Source: Brevibacillus invocatus
GTDB lineage: Bacteria; Bacillota; Bacilli; Brevibacillales; Brevibacillaceae
Direction of reading: 5' to 3'
Assembly: GCF_003710915.1 (NCBI RefSeq)
Contig: NZ_RHHR01000010.1
Coordinates: forward strand, 186,001 to 250,000
DNA: 64,000 bases
Position numbers and translations under genes: made by a program. The notes beneath the pieces are model-generated. The model did not search any database, was not told the DNA's origin, and worked only from the letters and a program-made list of their open reading frames with translations. Position 1 is the stretch's first letter, and each line of letters opens with the position of its first letter. Below are positions 18,411 to 26,625 of this stretch, piece by piece.

Positions 18411-18929
18411 TTAACCACTCACCCCCGGACGAGGATTTGCTTTAACAGCGCCCAGATAAAGCTTTCCGTCTTTAATTTCTGTTTCGTACTCGTCTAGGGA
18501 TGCAGTAGGCGGCGTACCCAGAATGTGTTCACCGTTAATTGCATAGCGGCCCATGTGGCATGGACAAAAGTACTCATTTGGAAAATCAGGGCCTGTGTTC
18601 CAGTCAACCGTACAGCCTAAATGCTTGCATATTGGGGAGAGAGCCAGAATCGAACCGTCATCCATTTTACGAACCCATGCAGACAGTGTGGTTTCTGATT
18701 CATACCAACCGTCCTTGGTATGTACCTTAAACTCGACGCGCTTTGGTTCAGCTCCGAATTCGTCCGGACTGCCAACAGCAACTTTATCTCCACCGGTATG
18801 TCCCTGGAGCAGTGGATCTACCGCAAAGCGAAGCATTGGGGTAATCATTCCTGCAGCAAGAAACCCGCCCGTTCCCATCAGTGCGTAGTTTAGAAATGTA
18901 CGTCTGGAAATTTCGCGTTTATCGCCCAT
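18411..18929 (-). CDS. qcrA: Menaquinol:cytochrome c reductase, Rieske iron-sulfur subunit
   Basis: 172 residues. An N-terminal SRRTFL segment followed by a hydrophobic stretch looks like a twin-arginine signal that stays as an anchor. The 2Fe-2S Rieske site is complete: CKHLGC and CPCHMG. It takes the first electron from menaquinol. It is the first gene of qcrABC, has GGAGGG before its ATG, and sits behind a consensus-like sigma-A promoter at 19002-19030. Confidence 0.97.
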   Translation of the reverse strand: MGDKREISRRTFLNYALMGTGGFLAAGMITPMLRFAVDPLLQGHTGGDKVAVGSPDEFGAEPKRVEFKVHTKDGWYESETTLSAWVRKMDDGSILALSPICKHLGCTVDWNTGPDFPNEYFCPCHMGRYAINGEHILGTPPTASLDEYETEIKDGKLYLGAVKANPRPGVSG

Positions 18930-19001
18930 ATCTTTTCCCTCCTTATCCTGTAAAATAGCGCAACGATGGCGTTTTCATACATATACACTAGGTCAATCCC
19001 A

Positions 19002-19030
19002 ATCATAGCTAACGCCTATTCAGATGTCAA
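19002..19030 (-). promoter_or_regulatory. qcrABC promoter
   Basis: TTGACA (19025-19030) and TATGAT (19002-19007) on the minus strand are 17 bases apart, a near-perfect sigma-A promoter. The transcript would start near 18995 and carry a 5' untranslated region of about 65 bases to qcrA. Confidence 0.8.
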
Positions 19031-19033
19031 GAT

Positions 19034-19046
19034 TGTCCAAAGGACA
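19034..19046. promoter_or_regulatory. Palindrome just upstream of the qcr -35 box
   Basis: TGTCCAAAGGACA is a perfect 5-3-5 inverted repeat, three bases upstream of the -35 hexamer. The position suits an activator or a repressor. It does not match the Rex, Fnr or CcpA consensus sites I know. The regulator is unknown. Confidence 0.45.
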
Positions 19047-19147
19047 TGATCGAAGTCTACCCAGATAAAAAAGAGATTGTTACCATTTTGTCAAAAATAG
19101 CACCTTGTCTTCTGCCTGTTTTCTAGTATGACCCAAATTCCTCCTCT

Positions 19148-19570
19148 CTATTGAGCCCGATTTTTCTGCCAATATCGAATAACCTCTTTGTACAGGACAT
19201 CGACGGTTACTTCAAATCTGAGTGCCGAATCCAATTCTTCCTCCCCTACCGAAAGCAACAGCACATCTGCATGGCTGTCTGCCGGGCGAAAAGAGTCACT
19301 GCTAAAATGGAGCAACACTGCATGCGTAAATTCTTCTGGCACCTTTTGCACCAGGGGCTCGTCCGTGAAGTGATAATTCATAGGGAACAAAAGGACTCTC
19401 CCCTTCAATTTTTGCTCAATTCCGGCCGCAACATTCAATAAATAATTCATGCGCAGGACATGCTCCTGCACCGAAAAATGGGACCGGTACAAATAAAGAG
19501 GGAGTAGTGCGGTATCAACAAACTGCCGCAACTCCTCCCAATTTTCCAGTTCATTCGTATTCCATTGCAT
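19148..19570 (-). CDS. ypiF: DUF2487 protein YpiF
   Basis: 140 residues when started at the ATG at 19570, which has AGAGGAG upstream and gives the family N-terminus (MQW followed by a stretch ending in VDTALLPL). A longer reading to a TTG at 19636 lacks family similarity. The protein belongs to DUF2487, known from the ypiB-ypiF-qcrABC cluster of Bacillus. The function is unknown, though conserved linkage to the bc complex suggests a respiratory or regulatory tie (inference). Confidence 0.82.
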   Translation of the reverse strand: MQWNTNELENWEELRQFVDTALLPLYLYRSHFSVQEHVLRMNYLLNVAAGIEQKLKGRVLLFPMNYHFTDEPLVQKVPEEFTHAVLLHFSSDSFRPADSHADVLLLSVGEEELDSALRFEVTVDVLYKEVIRYWQKNRAQ

Positions 19571-19663
19571 GGCCAAAGACTCCTCTGCTCGTAGATTATG
19601 GAAAATAGCGTACCATGAATCTGCGAAGACTGGCAATCTGCTGGAGTCGCTCTATTAGCCGAG

Positions 19664-19885
19664 TCATTTTTGCTCGTAAGCCATGATTTCCTTCAGTTCA
19701 CCTGTAAGCTGCAAAAAAACTTCTTTATTCTTGGTAGCCAGCGCTTGGTCGATTTCTTTATACAGCTCACGCTTGCGATACATGCGCATCTGCTCGTCTA
19801 TGACGATCTCGGACAACAGACCGGATACCATTTGATTGTTTGTTCCGTACGCGTTGGAATAGAAATTCAGCCACTCCATACCCAT
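19664..19885 (-). CDS. ypiB: IDEAL-domain protein (YpiB-like)
   Basis: 73 residues. It carries an IDEAL domain, with the conserved segment around LLSEIVIDEQMR and a charged helix after it. B. subtilis YpiB is longer and has an additional N-terminal domain, so this would be a short version holding little more than the IDEAL part. Start choice is between ATG at 19885 and 19879; the second has better spacing from GAGG. It lies directly upstream of ypiF, as expected. The domain's role is not established. Confidence 0.72.
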   Translation of the reverse strand: MGMEWLNFYSNAYGTNNQMVSGLLSEIVIDEQMRMYRKRELYKEIDQALATKNKEVFLQLTGELKEIMAYEQK

Positions 19886-19993
19886 CCCTCACTTTTTTCA
19901 ACTTGGTTCCGCCTTGCCATGTCGGCGGGTTTTCGTACCCTGTGGGCACCTTTACGCGAACAATGAGCCTACAAGATCAAGCATGCAATCTTG

Positions 19994-21127
19994 TTATCCA
20001 TGCCTGTCACCCAATAAAATCGTGGTTTCGGTGAAACCGTTGTATTTACGAAGCCAGGTTTGGCTTGCATATGTAGCGGAGTAAAGCCAATTACCCTCCT
20101 GGTCTTGTCCGACTCGCAGCAAGCCCAGATGCACCATCATCTTGCATACGCGGTTCGTCAGCACCTGAAAGGAATCGTCATAGTAAAATTCTTTGACCCA
20201 GTCCAGCAGCGTCTGTGTCAGGGCCTGCTGGCTGACCCAACCGCCAGCCACTATCATCGGGATCAGCTGAACCAGCATGGGCAGATTCGGAATCGGCTTT
20301 TTGTACAGCCTGATCCAAAAACGAATAAGATCATGGTACAGCTGGTCTTCATACTGCTGCACCAACCGCTCTCTGCCAGCCTCGGTCAGCCCCACCTTCC
20401 CTCCTGATTCCTCAATCCACCCTTTGTAGTAGCAGAAGTCGTACAGCAAGGAAAAACGGTCAGGGTACAGATCGAAGTGCAGTCCGTAGCCGAAGCGCCA
20501 CTTTTGCGGCAATAACGGCTCTTCCTTCACGTATAAGAATTGAAAAAGCTGTTGTTGATGACGTTTGTACATACCGCCCTCAGCAGTCAATGGTACTGGC
20601 TCCTGCTGGAGAAATTGTAAAAATTGCATGATATCATCGCAGAGCGCCGTTCCTTCATCCCGATACGCGTCGATCTCCACAAGATCTAGCATGCGATATT
20701 CCTTTCGCCAGTTTTCCAGCCACGCCTGCAAGTAAGGCTCCCTGATATCCACAGGTATCTGGTACTGTCCCACCGCTTTGCTTTTGATCGGATAAATCCA
20801 ACCCCTTTTCATCGACGCTGCTACGTATCGCCGAGCTTCCTCTTGCTTTCTTTCCTTGATTCCATCCAGCGCCAATCCTGCCTTGGCGAGAAGGTCTTCC
20901 AAGGACATCACTGTTCGTCTGTCGAGAAAGAGCAGTAAAAGGAAATGGGTTTCTTCCTTGGTCAATTGGGAAACTTCCTGCGCGATTGTCAACCGATGTC
21001 GCAAACTGGACAACAGAGACGTAATGAGTTCATTTTTAGAATGAGGGTTGCATTCGCATCCGTAATGGTTGGCAATCTGATGGAGCTGCCGGATATCGGT
21101 ATACACCAAGATCTCAGCCAAGTTCAT
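19994..21127 (-). CDS. Uncharacterised 377-residue protein
   Basis: I do not recognise this protein. It is soluble, with no signal peptide or membrane segment, and appears mostly helical. The first 40 residues look like a small DNA-binding SAP-like or helix-turn-helix unit (YTDIRQLHQIANHYG then NELITSL). Later stretches such as GKVGLTEAGRERLVQQY resemble the wing region of winged-helix proteins. It may be a DNA-binding or helicase-accessory protein, but that is inference from pattern only. It is inserted between ypiA and ypiB, where B. subtilis, as far as I recall, has no such gene. Confidence 0.6.
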   Translation of the reverse strand: MNLAEILVYTDIRQLHQIANHYGCECNPHSKNELITSLLSSLRHRLTIAQEVSQLTKEETHFLLLLFLDRRTVMSLEDLLAKAGLALDGIKERKQEEARRYVAASMKRGWIYPIKSKAVGQYQIPVDIREPYLQAWLENWRKEYRMLDLVEIDAYRDEGTALCDDIMQFLQFLQQEPVPLTAEGGMYKRHQQQLFQFLYVKEEPLLPQKWRFGYGLHFDLYPDRFSLLYDFCYYKGWIEESGGKVGLTEAGRERLVQQYEDQLYHDLIRFWIRLYKKPIPNLPMLVQLIPMIVAGGWVSQQALTQTLLDWVKEFYYDDSFQVLTNRVCKMMVHLGLLRVGQDQEGNWLYSATYASQTWLRKYNGFTETTILLGDRHG

Positions 21128-21191
21128 CTGTGCATCCCTTCTTTACGATTGTCTGCGTTTAACCCTCATTCTTGCCAGATTACGGAAAAAT

Positions 21192-21223
21192 AAACAGGAA
21201 GCCACCTGAGTGACTCCCTGTTT
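21192..21223 (-). terminator. Terminator after ypiA
   Basis: AAACAGG and CCTGTTT form the outer stem with further pairing inside, followed by ATTTTT on the minus strand, just past the stop codon of the TPR gene. Confidence 0.75.
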
Positions 21224-21236
21224 TTACGTGTAGCGC

Positions 21237-22181
21237 TTATTCTTCGTTCGTCTCTTCGTCCCATTGTTTGAGCAGATGCTGGTATTCCTTGGCTTCATCG
21301 TAGCGGCCAGCTTGTGTCAACAGCGCGATCAAGCGCTTGATATGATCTAGATCAAATCCGGACAAATCTACGTATTTTTGTAACGATTCGATGGCTTTTT
21401 CGCTTTTACCCAGCGACAGATAAATGTCTGCTGCCAGCGGGTAGGCGGCTACGTACTCTTCGTCCAATGCGTGCAGGCTGTTTACCAGCTCCATCGCTTC
21501 CTCCAGACGTCCGAGATGGAACGCCATTAAAGAGCTTCCATAGAGAACCTCTGCCGAGCGATCCAGCACGAGCGCTTGTCGAAATACTTGATAGGCCTGT
21601 TCGAACTGGCCATTTTGAGCCATTGACCGTCCTTTAGTCAAGAGCAGCTCCAAGCTCTCCTCGCCGGCTTGCTCCAATAGTCTCATGGCTTCCTCATCGT
21701 TTCCGATTCGGAAATGCAAATTGCCCAACGCTGCCAAAATGTCCTGATTATCCGGCTCTTTTTGACGTGCCTGCTCCAAATATTTGACGGCTACCTCATC
21801 CAAGTCCTGAAGTGCGTATAGATCCGCGAGAAGCAAATCCAGTTGGATGCTTTCCACTCCGGATTCCTTGCATTCGTACAGTAAATGCTGGGCCGTCTCA
21901 AAATCACCCGAATCCAATGCTATCTCAGCCAAGAGCATTTGACACTCTCTGCGCTTCGCAGGTTCCATATCCAGATTCTTCTGAAGGATATCAGACAGCA
22001 AGCTGGAGGCTTCATCAAGGTGACCGAGCTGATACCAGACCTCAGCCAGGTACATCATGACATCTGGTATGTCTTTGCCGTGTTCTTGCACTTTTTGCAG
22101 AGCTGTCAAGCCCAGCTCTACTTCGTCGTTCTCAATGCGCTTGATTGCTTCGTCTATGACGTAGAGCCATTTTTTCGGCAT
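21237..22181 (-). CDS. ypiA: TPR protein YpiA
   Basis: 314 residues with no signal peptide. It is built from repeated TPR helix pairs over nearly the whole length, for example YLAEVWYQLGHLDEA, LAALGNLHFRIGNDEEA and YLSLGKSEKAIESL. It is a likely protein-binding scaffold in the cytoplasm. Its position upstream of ypiB-ypiF-qcr and downstream of the aromatic genes matches ypiA in Bacillus. The partner is unknown. Confidence 0.82.
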   Translation of the reverse strand: MPKKWLYVIDEAIKRIENDEVELGLTALQKVQEHGKDIPDVMMYLAEVWYQLGHLDEASSLLSDILQKNLDMEPAKRRECQMLLAEIALDSGDFETAQHLLYECKESGVESIQLDLLLADLYALQDLDEVAVKYLEQARQKEPDNQDILAALGNLHFRIGNDEEAMRLLEQAGEESLELLLTKGRSMAQNGQFEQAYQVFRQALVLDRSAEVLYGSSLMAFHLGRLEEAMELVNSLHALDEEYVAAYPLAADIYLSLGKSEKAIESLQKYVDLSGFDLDHIKRLIALLTQAGRYDEAKEYQHLLKQWDEETNEE

Positions 22182-22249
22182 CCCATCTCACCTCATATGT
22201 ATGGTCGGGTTGTTCCATATAGCAAACCTCAATACGAGGCTCCCGATAC

Positions 22250-22275
22250 AAAAGACCGTCCGAGGACGGTCTTTT
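22250..22275 (-). terminator. Terminator of the sigma/anti-sigma operon
   Basis: AAAAGACCGTC and GACGGTCTTTT form an 11-base stem around CGAG, with T on the 3' side of the minus strand. It lies past the anti-sigma gene and before the ypiA start. Confidence 0.9.
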
Positions 22276-22296
22276 CATTACTTTGATCATATACCA

Positions 22297-22947
22297 TTAT
22301 ACCCGAGTTAGCCAGCTCATTGTTAAGACAGTAATTAAAATACCAAAAACACTGAGGACGATGCTGTAATTCGGTTTGGCATAATCTTGATTGACTGGCT
22401 TTCCATCTAGAGGAACGATGGAAGCAGTCGCGTACTCCAATGTCTCTTCCTGACTAGAAAATGGAGCATTCTCCACGACATAGGTGCCGTTATCATCTTG
22501 CATGGAAGAGGAAATCACTTGTGCTTTCGAAGAATCCATCGCCATTAGCTCGCCATCAATCATCAACGAATTGGCGTGCTCTGTTGAACTGGTATTCAAG
22601 TAAAGCGTAAACGTGAATAGCATCAATAAAATGGCAGCAGCACTTGCACCCATTCTTCTCATTTTCGCCGTTACGGTAAAGATTTTCCGACCAATCGGAA
22701 TCGCCCATTTCTCCTCCGAGAGAATTCTGGCCATCACGGCGTCGACAATGGAGCGGGATGGTGTGACAGCGTGATACTCTTCCATATCAGCTTTCATCCA
22801 CTCTCCGCTGTCTGACCACAATTCGTAATCCGAACGACAGGCATAGCACGTTGCCATATGGTTGTCAACGCGCCTCTGTGTCACTTCGGACAGCAGGTTC
22901 TCGGCGTATTCAGGCAGGATTTCCTGAACTTCTTCACATCTCATCAT
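22297..22947 (-). CDS. Zinc-type anti-sigma factor, membrane bound
   Basis: 216 residues. The N-terminal zf-HC2 domain has the zinc anti-sigma motif H-x3-C-x2-C (His30, Cys34, Cys37; HMATCYAC). A first hydrophobic segment spans about residues 95-118, and a second lies at the extreme C-terminus (SVFGILITVLTMSWL), leaving an external loop of about 65 residues that could receive a signal. It should hold the sigma factor encoded just upstream. The two genes overlap by four bases (ATGA). No processing protease gene lies nearby. Confidence 0.88.
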   Translation of the reverse strand: MMRCEEVQEILPEYAENLLSEVTQRRVDNHMATCYACRSDYELWSDSGEWMKADMEEYHAVTPSRSIVDAVMARILSEEKWAIPIGRKIFTVTAKMRRMGASAAAILLMLFTFTLYLNTSSTEHANSLMIDGELMAMDSSKAQVISSSMQDDNGTYVVENAPFSSQEETLEYATASIVPLDGKPVNQDYAKPNYSIVLSVFGILITVLTMSWLTRV

Positions 22948-23534
22948 CGATTCATCCCTTCAGCTTCATCCAAATGAGGGTCCAGGATGTAGTTTTCCAA
23001 CTGTCCTTTTATACTTTGCCGGGCACGGAACAACAACGATTTGACAGAGCTCACGGTCAGATCCAGAATCGTAGCAATTTCGCTGTAATCCATCTGTTCG
23101 TACTCTCGCAGGATCAAGGCAGAGCGCTGCTTTTCAGGCAGACTGTTGATTGCCTGTCGTACCATGCTTTCCCGCTCGTTGCGCAGCAGTACCTGTTCAG
23201 GCAGACCACCTGCAGAAGCCGTTGGAACCTGCAGCGTGTCCTCCAGGTAAACATCTGAGTTGCGACTTTTGCGCAGCTCACTCAGGACACTGTTGCGGGC
23301 AATCGTATAAAGCCAGGTGGAAAAAGTTGCTTCTACATCTCGGAAAGAATGAATGCTTTTATACGCCTTGTAAAACGTCTCCTGACAGATATCCTCTGCG
23401 ATGTGCTCCAGATGGGCTTGACGTAATAAGTGTGTGACAAAGGAGAGGATCTTTTTTTCATATCGACGAATCAGTTCAGCATAGCATTCCAGATTACCTT
23501 CTTTAATCTCTCGGATAAGCTGGGAATCGGTCAT
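22944..23534 (-). CDS. ECF-type RNA polymerase sigma factor
   Basis: 196 residues. Sigma region 2 covers about residues 8-80 (the RRYEKKIL, AEDICQETF and FSTWLYTIARN segments), and region 4 covers about residues 120-180, with DYSEIATILDLTVSSVKSLLFRAR as its helix-turn-helix. No sigma 3 domain is present, as expected of the ECF group. It resembles the SigW/SigX-like proteins of Bacillus, but I cannot assign a subgroup. It is co-translated with its anti-sigma factor. AAGGAGG precedes the ATG. A GCAAC/CGGTC pair upstream may be its own promoter. Confidence 0.92.
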   Translation of the reverse strand: MTDSQLIREIKEGNLECYAELIRRYEKKILSFVTHLLRQAHLEHIAEDICQETFYKAYKSIHSFRDVEATFSTWLYTIARNSVLSELRKSRNSDVYLEDTLQVPTASAGGLPEQVLLRNERESMVRQAINSLPEKQRSALILREYEQMDYSEIATILDLTVSSVKSLLFRARQSIKGQLENYILDPHLDEAEGMNR

Positions 23535-23588
23535 GTTCAGGATTACCTCCTTGCGATTCCGATCCCTCAGCGACCTTTTGCCTAATTA

Positions 23589-23613
23589 GACCGCTGGGGA
23601 GCTAAAAAGTTGC
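23589..23613 (-). promoter_or_regulatory. Possible ECF autoregulatory promoter
   Basis: On the minus strand GCAAC (23609-23613) and CGGTC (23589-23593) are 15 bases apart, about 55 bases before the sigma gene. ECF promoters in Bacillus typically have an AAC -35 core and a CGT-type -10 at about this distance, and many ECF genes drive themselves. The -10 is not a perfect match. Confidence 0.4.
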
Positions 23614-23659
23614 GCTAACATAAGATCTTTTTCTAGACCTGCAGCAAGAATCCTTTACG

Positions 23660-23680
23660 AAAAAATCCCCTCATATGGGG
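23660..23680 (-). terminator. Terminator after amidohydrolase-like gene
   Basis: CCCC and GGGG stem around TCATAT followed by six T on the minus strand, directly behind the TAG stop. The stem is short, so termination may be partial. Confidence 0.6.
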
Positions 23681-24802
23681 CTAAATGACATAAGAATAGG
23701 GCTTGGTGCCACATAGACACCTACCCATGCCCACGCTTGGTATAAAAGTCATATCTCGATATATCCACTTACCGTTCGACATAACAGAAGTTGGAAGATC
23801 GATTTCACTAAATTTGAGAATAGTGGAAAGATCGTGCTTTGTCAACCAAATATCCTTTTTCAGGAAAAGGATATCTGCATCCGCCCCTGGAGCCAAAGTC
23901 CCCTTACGCGGGTAAAGCCCTACTGCCTTCGCTACGTTCCGGGATGCCAGCCGTACAAGCAAGCTCAGCATTTCCTCTCCTTTACACCATGGACGGCGAT
24001 TGTCCACATGAATGTCCTGGATGGAAGCTGCGATCGGATAGTTCCCGTACCAATGCTGATACAAGGTTCGAAGTCCGCGCTCTGTCTGATCTCCTCCCAG
24101 CAAAAAGAGGTGATAGAAAAGATCTACCTCATCCGATCCGCTAATCGGAAGATGGTGTTCCACCACTGTACGAATCTTCCAATATCGTGTTGTTTCCAGC
24201 CACCTGTTCCTGAATTCTTCCCGTTCATTCTTGCCGTTCAAGCCTTTCTTCGGCAGATGGAGATGTATCATCGCTCTATATGACGTGAGTACCTGTGAAA
24301 TTGTTTCCCAGTCTATCGTGGAAATATCTCCCTTGTCACGAACCGTCAGATGGAAGGCCGTGTAGCCTTGCCTGCACCACTCCAAGACTTCACTCGGTGT
24401 AAAACGGGAGGTTTCCAAACCAATATGCCAGACATAATCGATCAAGCTGTTGTAATGACTGGATTGCAAGTAATTTACTTGCGACCGGTTCATCCATGCT
24501 TCTGGTGCAAGAATGTCAACAAAGCTTGTACAACCGGATTGCACCATTTTGCGCATCGCCTGCAAGTAGTGGACGCCTGTTATTCTCTGCAGCCCGGAAC
24601 CGGGTGCAAGCGTGACGAATCCGGGCAACAAATACATGCCTGTCGCATCGATTTCTATCGGCATCTTTGCGTTACCTTTTTTCTTCAGGGTATCTCTCCC
24701 CCAGCGTTGGATCTTCCCATTCTCTACCCACAGATCCGTTTCCACCAGTCCAAGCGCTGTGACGACTGATCCTCCTCGAATGACCATCTCCTGCTCATGC
24801 AT
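23681..24802 (-). CDS. Amidohydrolase-like protein lacking the HxH metal motif
   Basis: 373 residues. N-terminal beta strands and the C-terminal GTLAPGADADILFL segment identify the amidohydrolase superfamily (dihydroorotase or GlcNAc-6-phosphate deacetylase type). The metal motif normally found after PGF (PGFIDxHxH) is replaced at residues 60-68 by PGFVTLAPG, so the usual metal site is missing. HLHLP and EHHLP occur later but not in the usual first position. It may be inactive or use an altered site (inference). The ATG at 24802 has GGGGAGGG before it; a longer reading would begin inside the leader terminator. Its substrate is unknown. Confidence 0.75.
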   Translation of the reverse strand: MHEQEMVIRGGSVVTALGLVETDLWVENGKIQRWGRDTLKKKGNAKMPIEIDATGMYLLPGFVTLAPGSGLQRITGVHYLQAMRKMVQSGCTSFVDILAPEAWMNRSQVNYLQSSHYNSLIDYVWHIGLETSRFTPSEVLEWCRQGYTAFHLTVRDKGDISTIDWETISQVLTSYRAMIHLHLPKKGLNGKNEREEFRNRWLETTRYWKIRTVVEHHLPISGSDEVDLFYHLFLLGGDQTERGLRTLYQHWYGNYPIAASIQDIHVDNRRPWCKGEEMLSLLVRLASRNVAKAVGLYPRKGTLAPGADADILFLKKDIWLTKHDLSTILKFSEIDLPTSVMSNGKWIYRDMTFIPSVGMGRCLCGTKPYSYVI

Positions 24803-24809
24803 GGCTCGT

Positions 24810-24865
24810 CCCTCCCCATTCAGAACCCGAGCTGCTTTTGTACAAGCATATGAACCGGAATGGGG
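24810..24865 (-). promoter_or_regulatory. Stem masking the ribosome site of the amidohydrolase-like gene
   Basis: CCCCATTC (minus strand, 24858-24865) can pair perfectly with GAATGGGG (24814-24821), eight bases. The second arm contains half of the ribosome site GGGGAGGG of the gene starting at 24802. If formed, this stem would hinder translation start. Confidence 0.5.
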
Positions 24866-24898
24866 AAAGATGAAAAGATCGTTCCGACGTTTTGGAAC

Positions 24899-24937
24899 AA
24901 AAAAAGACCGCCGATGAAAACGCATTCATTCGACGGT
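24899..24937 (-). terminator. Intrinsic terminator inside a leader (attenuator candidate)
   Basis: ACCGTCG (24931-24937) pairs with CGGCGGT (24907-24913), with further ATGA/TCAT pairing inside, then C and seven T. It lies about 55 bases after the expected transcript start and about 100 bases before the start codon. A further small stem, GTTCC with GGAAC (24881-24898), follows. A terminator between promoter and gene suggests conditional read-through. Confidence 0.75.
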
Positions 24938-24995
24938 AGCACGATATGTGCACTTTATATTGGATAGGAGTGGAGAGAAACCATACTGTATTTTT

Positions 24996-25024
24996 ATAAT
25001 AAACGGAATGTAAGCGCTTGTCAA
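24996..25024 (-). promoter_or_regulatory. Sigma-A promoter of the amidohydrolase-like gene
   Basis: TTGACA (25019-25024) and TATTAT (24996-25001) are 17 bases apart on the minus strand. The spacer starts with the palindrome AAGCGCTT within TGACAAGCGCTTACA. This resembles a CcpA cre site but is one base too long on one side, so catabolite repression is possible but unproven. The rest of the gap up to 25130 is A/T-rich with no gene. Confidence 0.78.
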
Positions 25025-25130
25025 ATCATTTTTGCTAAAAAACGGTATACTTTGAAAGTTTTTTTACTGAGTAATATTTTTTCATAAAAAGAAGCCTACT
25101 TCAATCAAAATGATGAACTTCTGTCCCTAA

Positions 25131-25163
25131 GAAAGAAAAGCCCACTACATTTCGTGGGCTTTC
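25131..25163 (-). terminator. Terminator of the aromatic supra-operon
   Basis: AAAGCCCAC and GTGGGCTTT form a nine-base stem around eight bases, followed by TTTTCTTTCTT on the minus strand. It lies 14 bases past the aroA stop and closes the trp-his-tyr-aro series. Confidence 0.92.
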
Positions 25164-25176
25164 TACCAAGAAACTT

Positions 25177-26457
25177 CTATTGACTGATTCGCTGCAAAAG
25201 TTCAGCAAATCCAGGGAAAGAGACGTTGATAGCCTCATCGTTCTCGATGACGGTCTCTCCTTCTGCCACGAGTCCAGCAATAGCCATAGCCATTCCGATT
25301 CGGTGATCTCCCATGCTGTCGATCACTGCACCGTTTAATTTGGCGCTTCCCTCGATAATCATGCCGTCATCAGTCGGTACGATATTCGCGCCAAACTTGG
25401 ACAATTGACTTACGACTGTGGCGATCCGGTCTGTTTCTTTGACCTTCAACTCCTGCGCATCGCGAATGACAGTTTGTCCATTCGCTTGTGTAGCCATGAC
25501 TGCAATCACCGGGATCTCATCGATGAGACGCGGAATGATATCACCTGCGATCTCGATCCCTTGCAAGCGGGAGTAGGTTACCAACAGATCAGCGACAGGC
25601 TCTTCGTTCACTACGCGCTCGTTGAGCAGCTCCAGGCTTCCCCCCATCGCTTTTACGACATCAATAATCCCTGTACGACTTGGATTGATTCCTACATTTT
25701 CAATCAAAAGCGAGCTGCCAGGTACCATCATGACAGCAGCAATCAAAAATGCTGCAGACGAAATATCGCCAGGCACGTGAATCGCGCGCCCTTGAAGCTC
25801 CTGACCACCTTTGACCCGAACCGTGAGACCATCGCGCTCCACGTGCACACCGAAAGCCTGCAACATTCTCTCGGTATGATCGCGAGACAAGTGTGGCTCC
25901 GTTACACTAGTCTCACCTTCTGCCTGCAAACCTGCCAGCAGGATCGCAGACTTTACTTGAGCGCTGGCAACCGGGGACTCGTACGACATTCCCTGAAGTT
26001 GTCCTCCGCGTATAGAAAGTGGCGTATACTCGCCATCCTTGCGTCCATCGATTTTTGCACCCATTTGTCGCAGCGGTCCAATCACACGTCGCATCGGGCG
26101 CTTGGCAATGGATTCATCCCCTTCCATGACTACATGAAAGGGTTGGGTTGCCATGATCCCTGCCATCAGTCGGATCGTGGTACCAGAATTGCCAACATCT
26201 AGTCTTGCTGTTGGTTCCTGCAAGCCAAACCAGCCTTGTCCCTGCACTGTTACTCGATCGCCTTTTTGTTCAATCTGAATGCCCATTTGCTGAAAGCACC
26301 CGATGGTACTCAAGCAGTCCGCACCGGGCAAAAATCCTTCAATGGTTGTCGTTCCCTTGGCAAGCGCTCCAAACATGACCGCTCTGTGCGATATGGATTT
26401 GTCACCAGGAACACGGATTGTTCCCTTGATTTGATTGGTTGGTTGAACACGAAGCAC
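25177..26457 (-). CDS. aroA: 5-enolpyruvylshikimate-3-phosphate synthase
   Basis: 426 residues. It joins shikimate-3-phosphate and phosphoenolpyruvate, the sixth shikimate pathway step. Motifs: [11 protein letters not shown] near the N-terminus, [13 protein letters not shown], and the later KETDRI segment. The segment is LDVGNSGT rather than the LGNAGT of class I enzymes, suggesting a class II type. The start is a GTG at 26457 with AAGGGGAG upstream. Called aroE in the older B. subtilis scheme. It is the last gene of the aromatic series, 168 bases after tyrA; that gap holds only a weak CCTC/GAGG stem. Confidence 0.96.
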   Translation of the reverse strand: MLRVQPTNQIKGTIRVPGDKSISHRAVMFGALAKGTTTIEGFLPGADCLSTIGCFQQMGIQIEQKGDRVTVQGQGWFGLQEPTARLDVGNSGTTIRLMAGIMATQPFHVVMEGDESIAKRPMRRVIGPLRQMGAKIDGRKDGEYTPLSIRGGQLQGMSYESPVASAQVKSAILLAGLQAEGETSVTEPHLSRDHTERMLQAFGVHVERDGLTVRVKGGQELQGRAIHVPGDISSAAFLIAAVMMVPGSSLLIENVGINPSRTGIIDVVKAMGGSLELLNERVVNEEPVADLLVTYSRLQGIEIAGDIIPRLIDEIPVIAVMATQANGQTVIRDAQELKVKETDRIATVVSQLSKFGANIVPTDDGMIIEGSAKLNGAVIDSMGDHRIGMAMAIAGLVAEGETVIENDEAINVSFPGFAELLQRISQ

Positions 26458-26625
26458 ACGTACACTCCCCTTCTTAACGTATAGGAATATAGAAGCGCCA
26501 AGCTTATGAATCAGGAGCGCATAAAAACGCAGTCGCTCATCTTGAATAAGCCTCGATTGAGGTTTTTTATCTTGGCAGTCATGCTGTGAAGCGTCTTCGT
26601 TGTAAAGTCTCCCTGCGCAAAAATC

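Noticed and set aside
25009-25024. CcpA cre site
   Set aside because: The AAGCGCTT core fits, but the left half is one base too far out, so I list it only as cre-like within the promoter entry.
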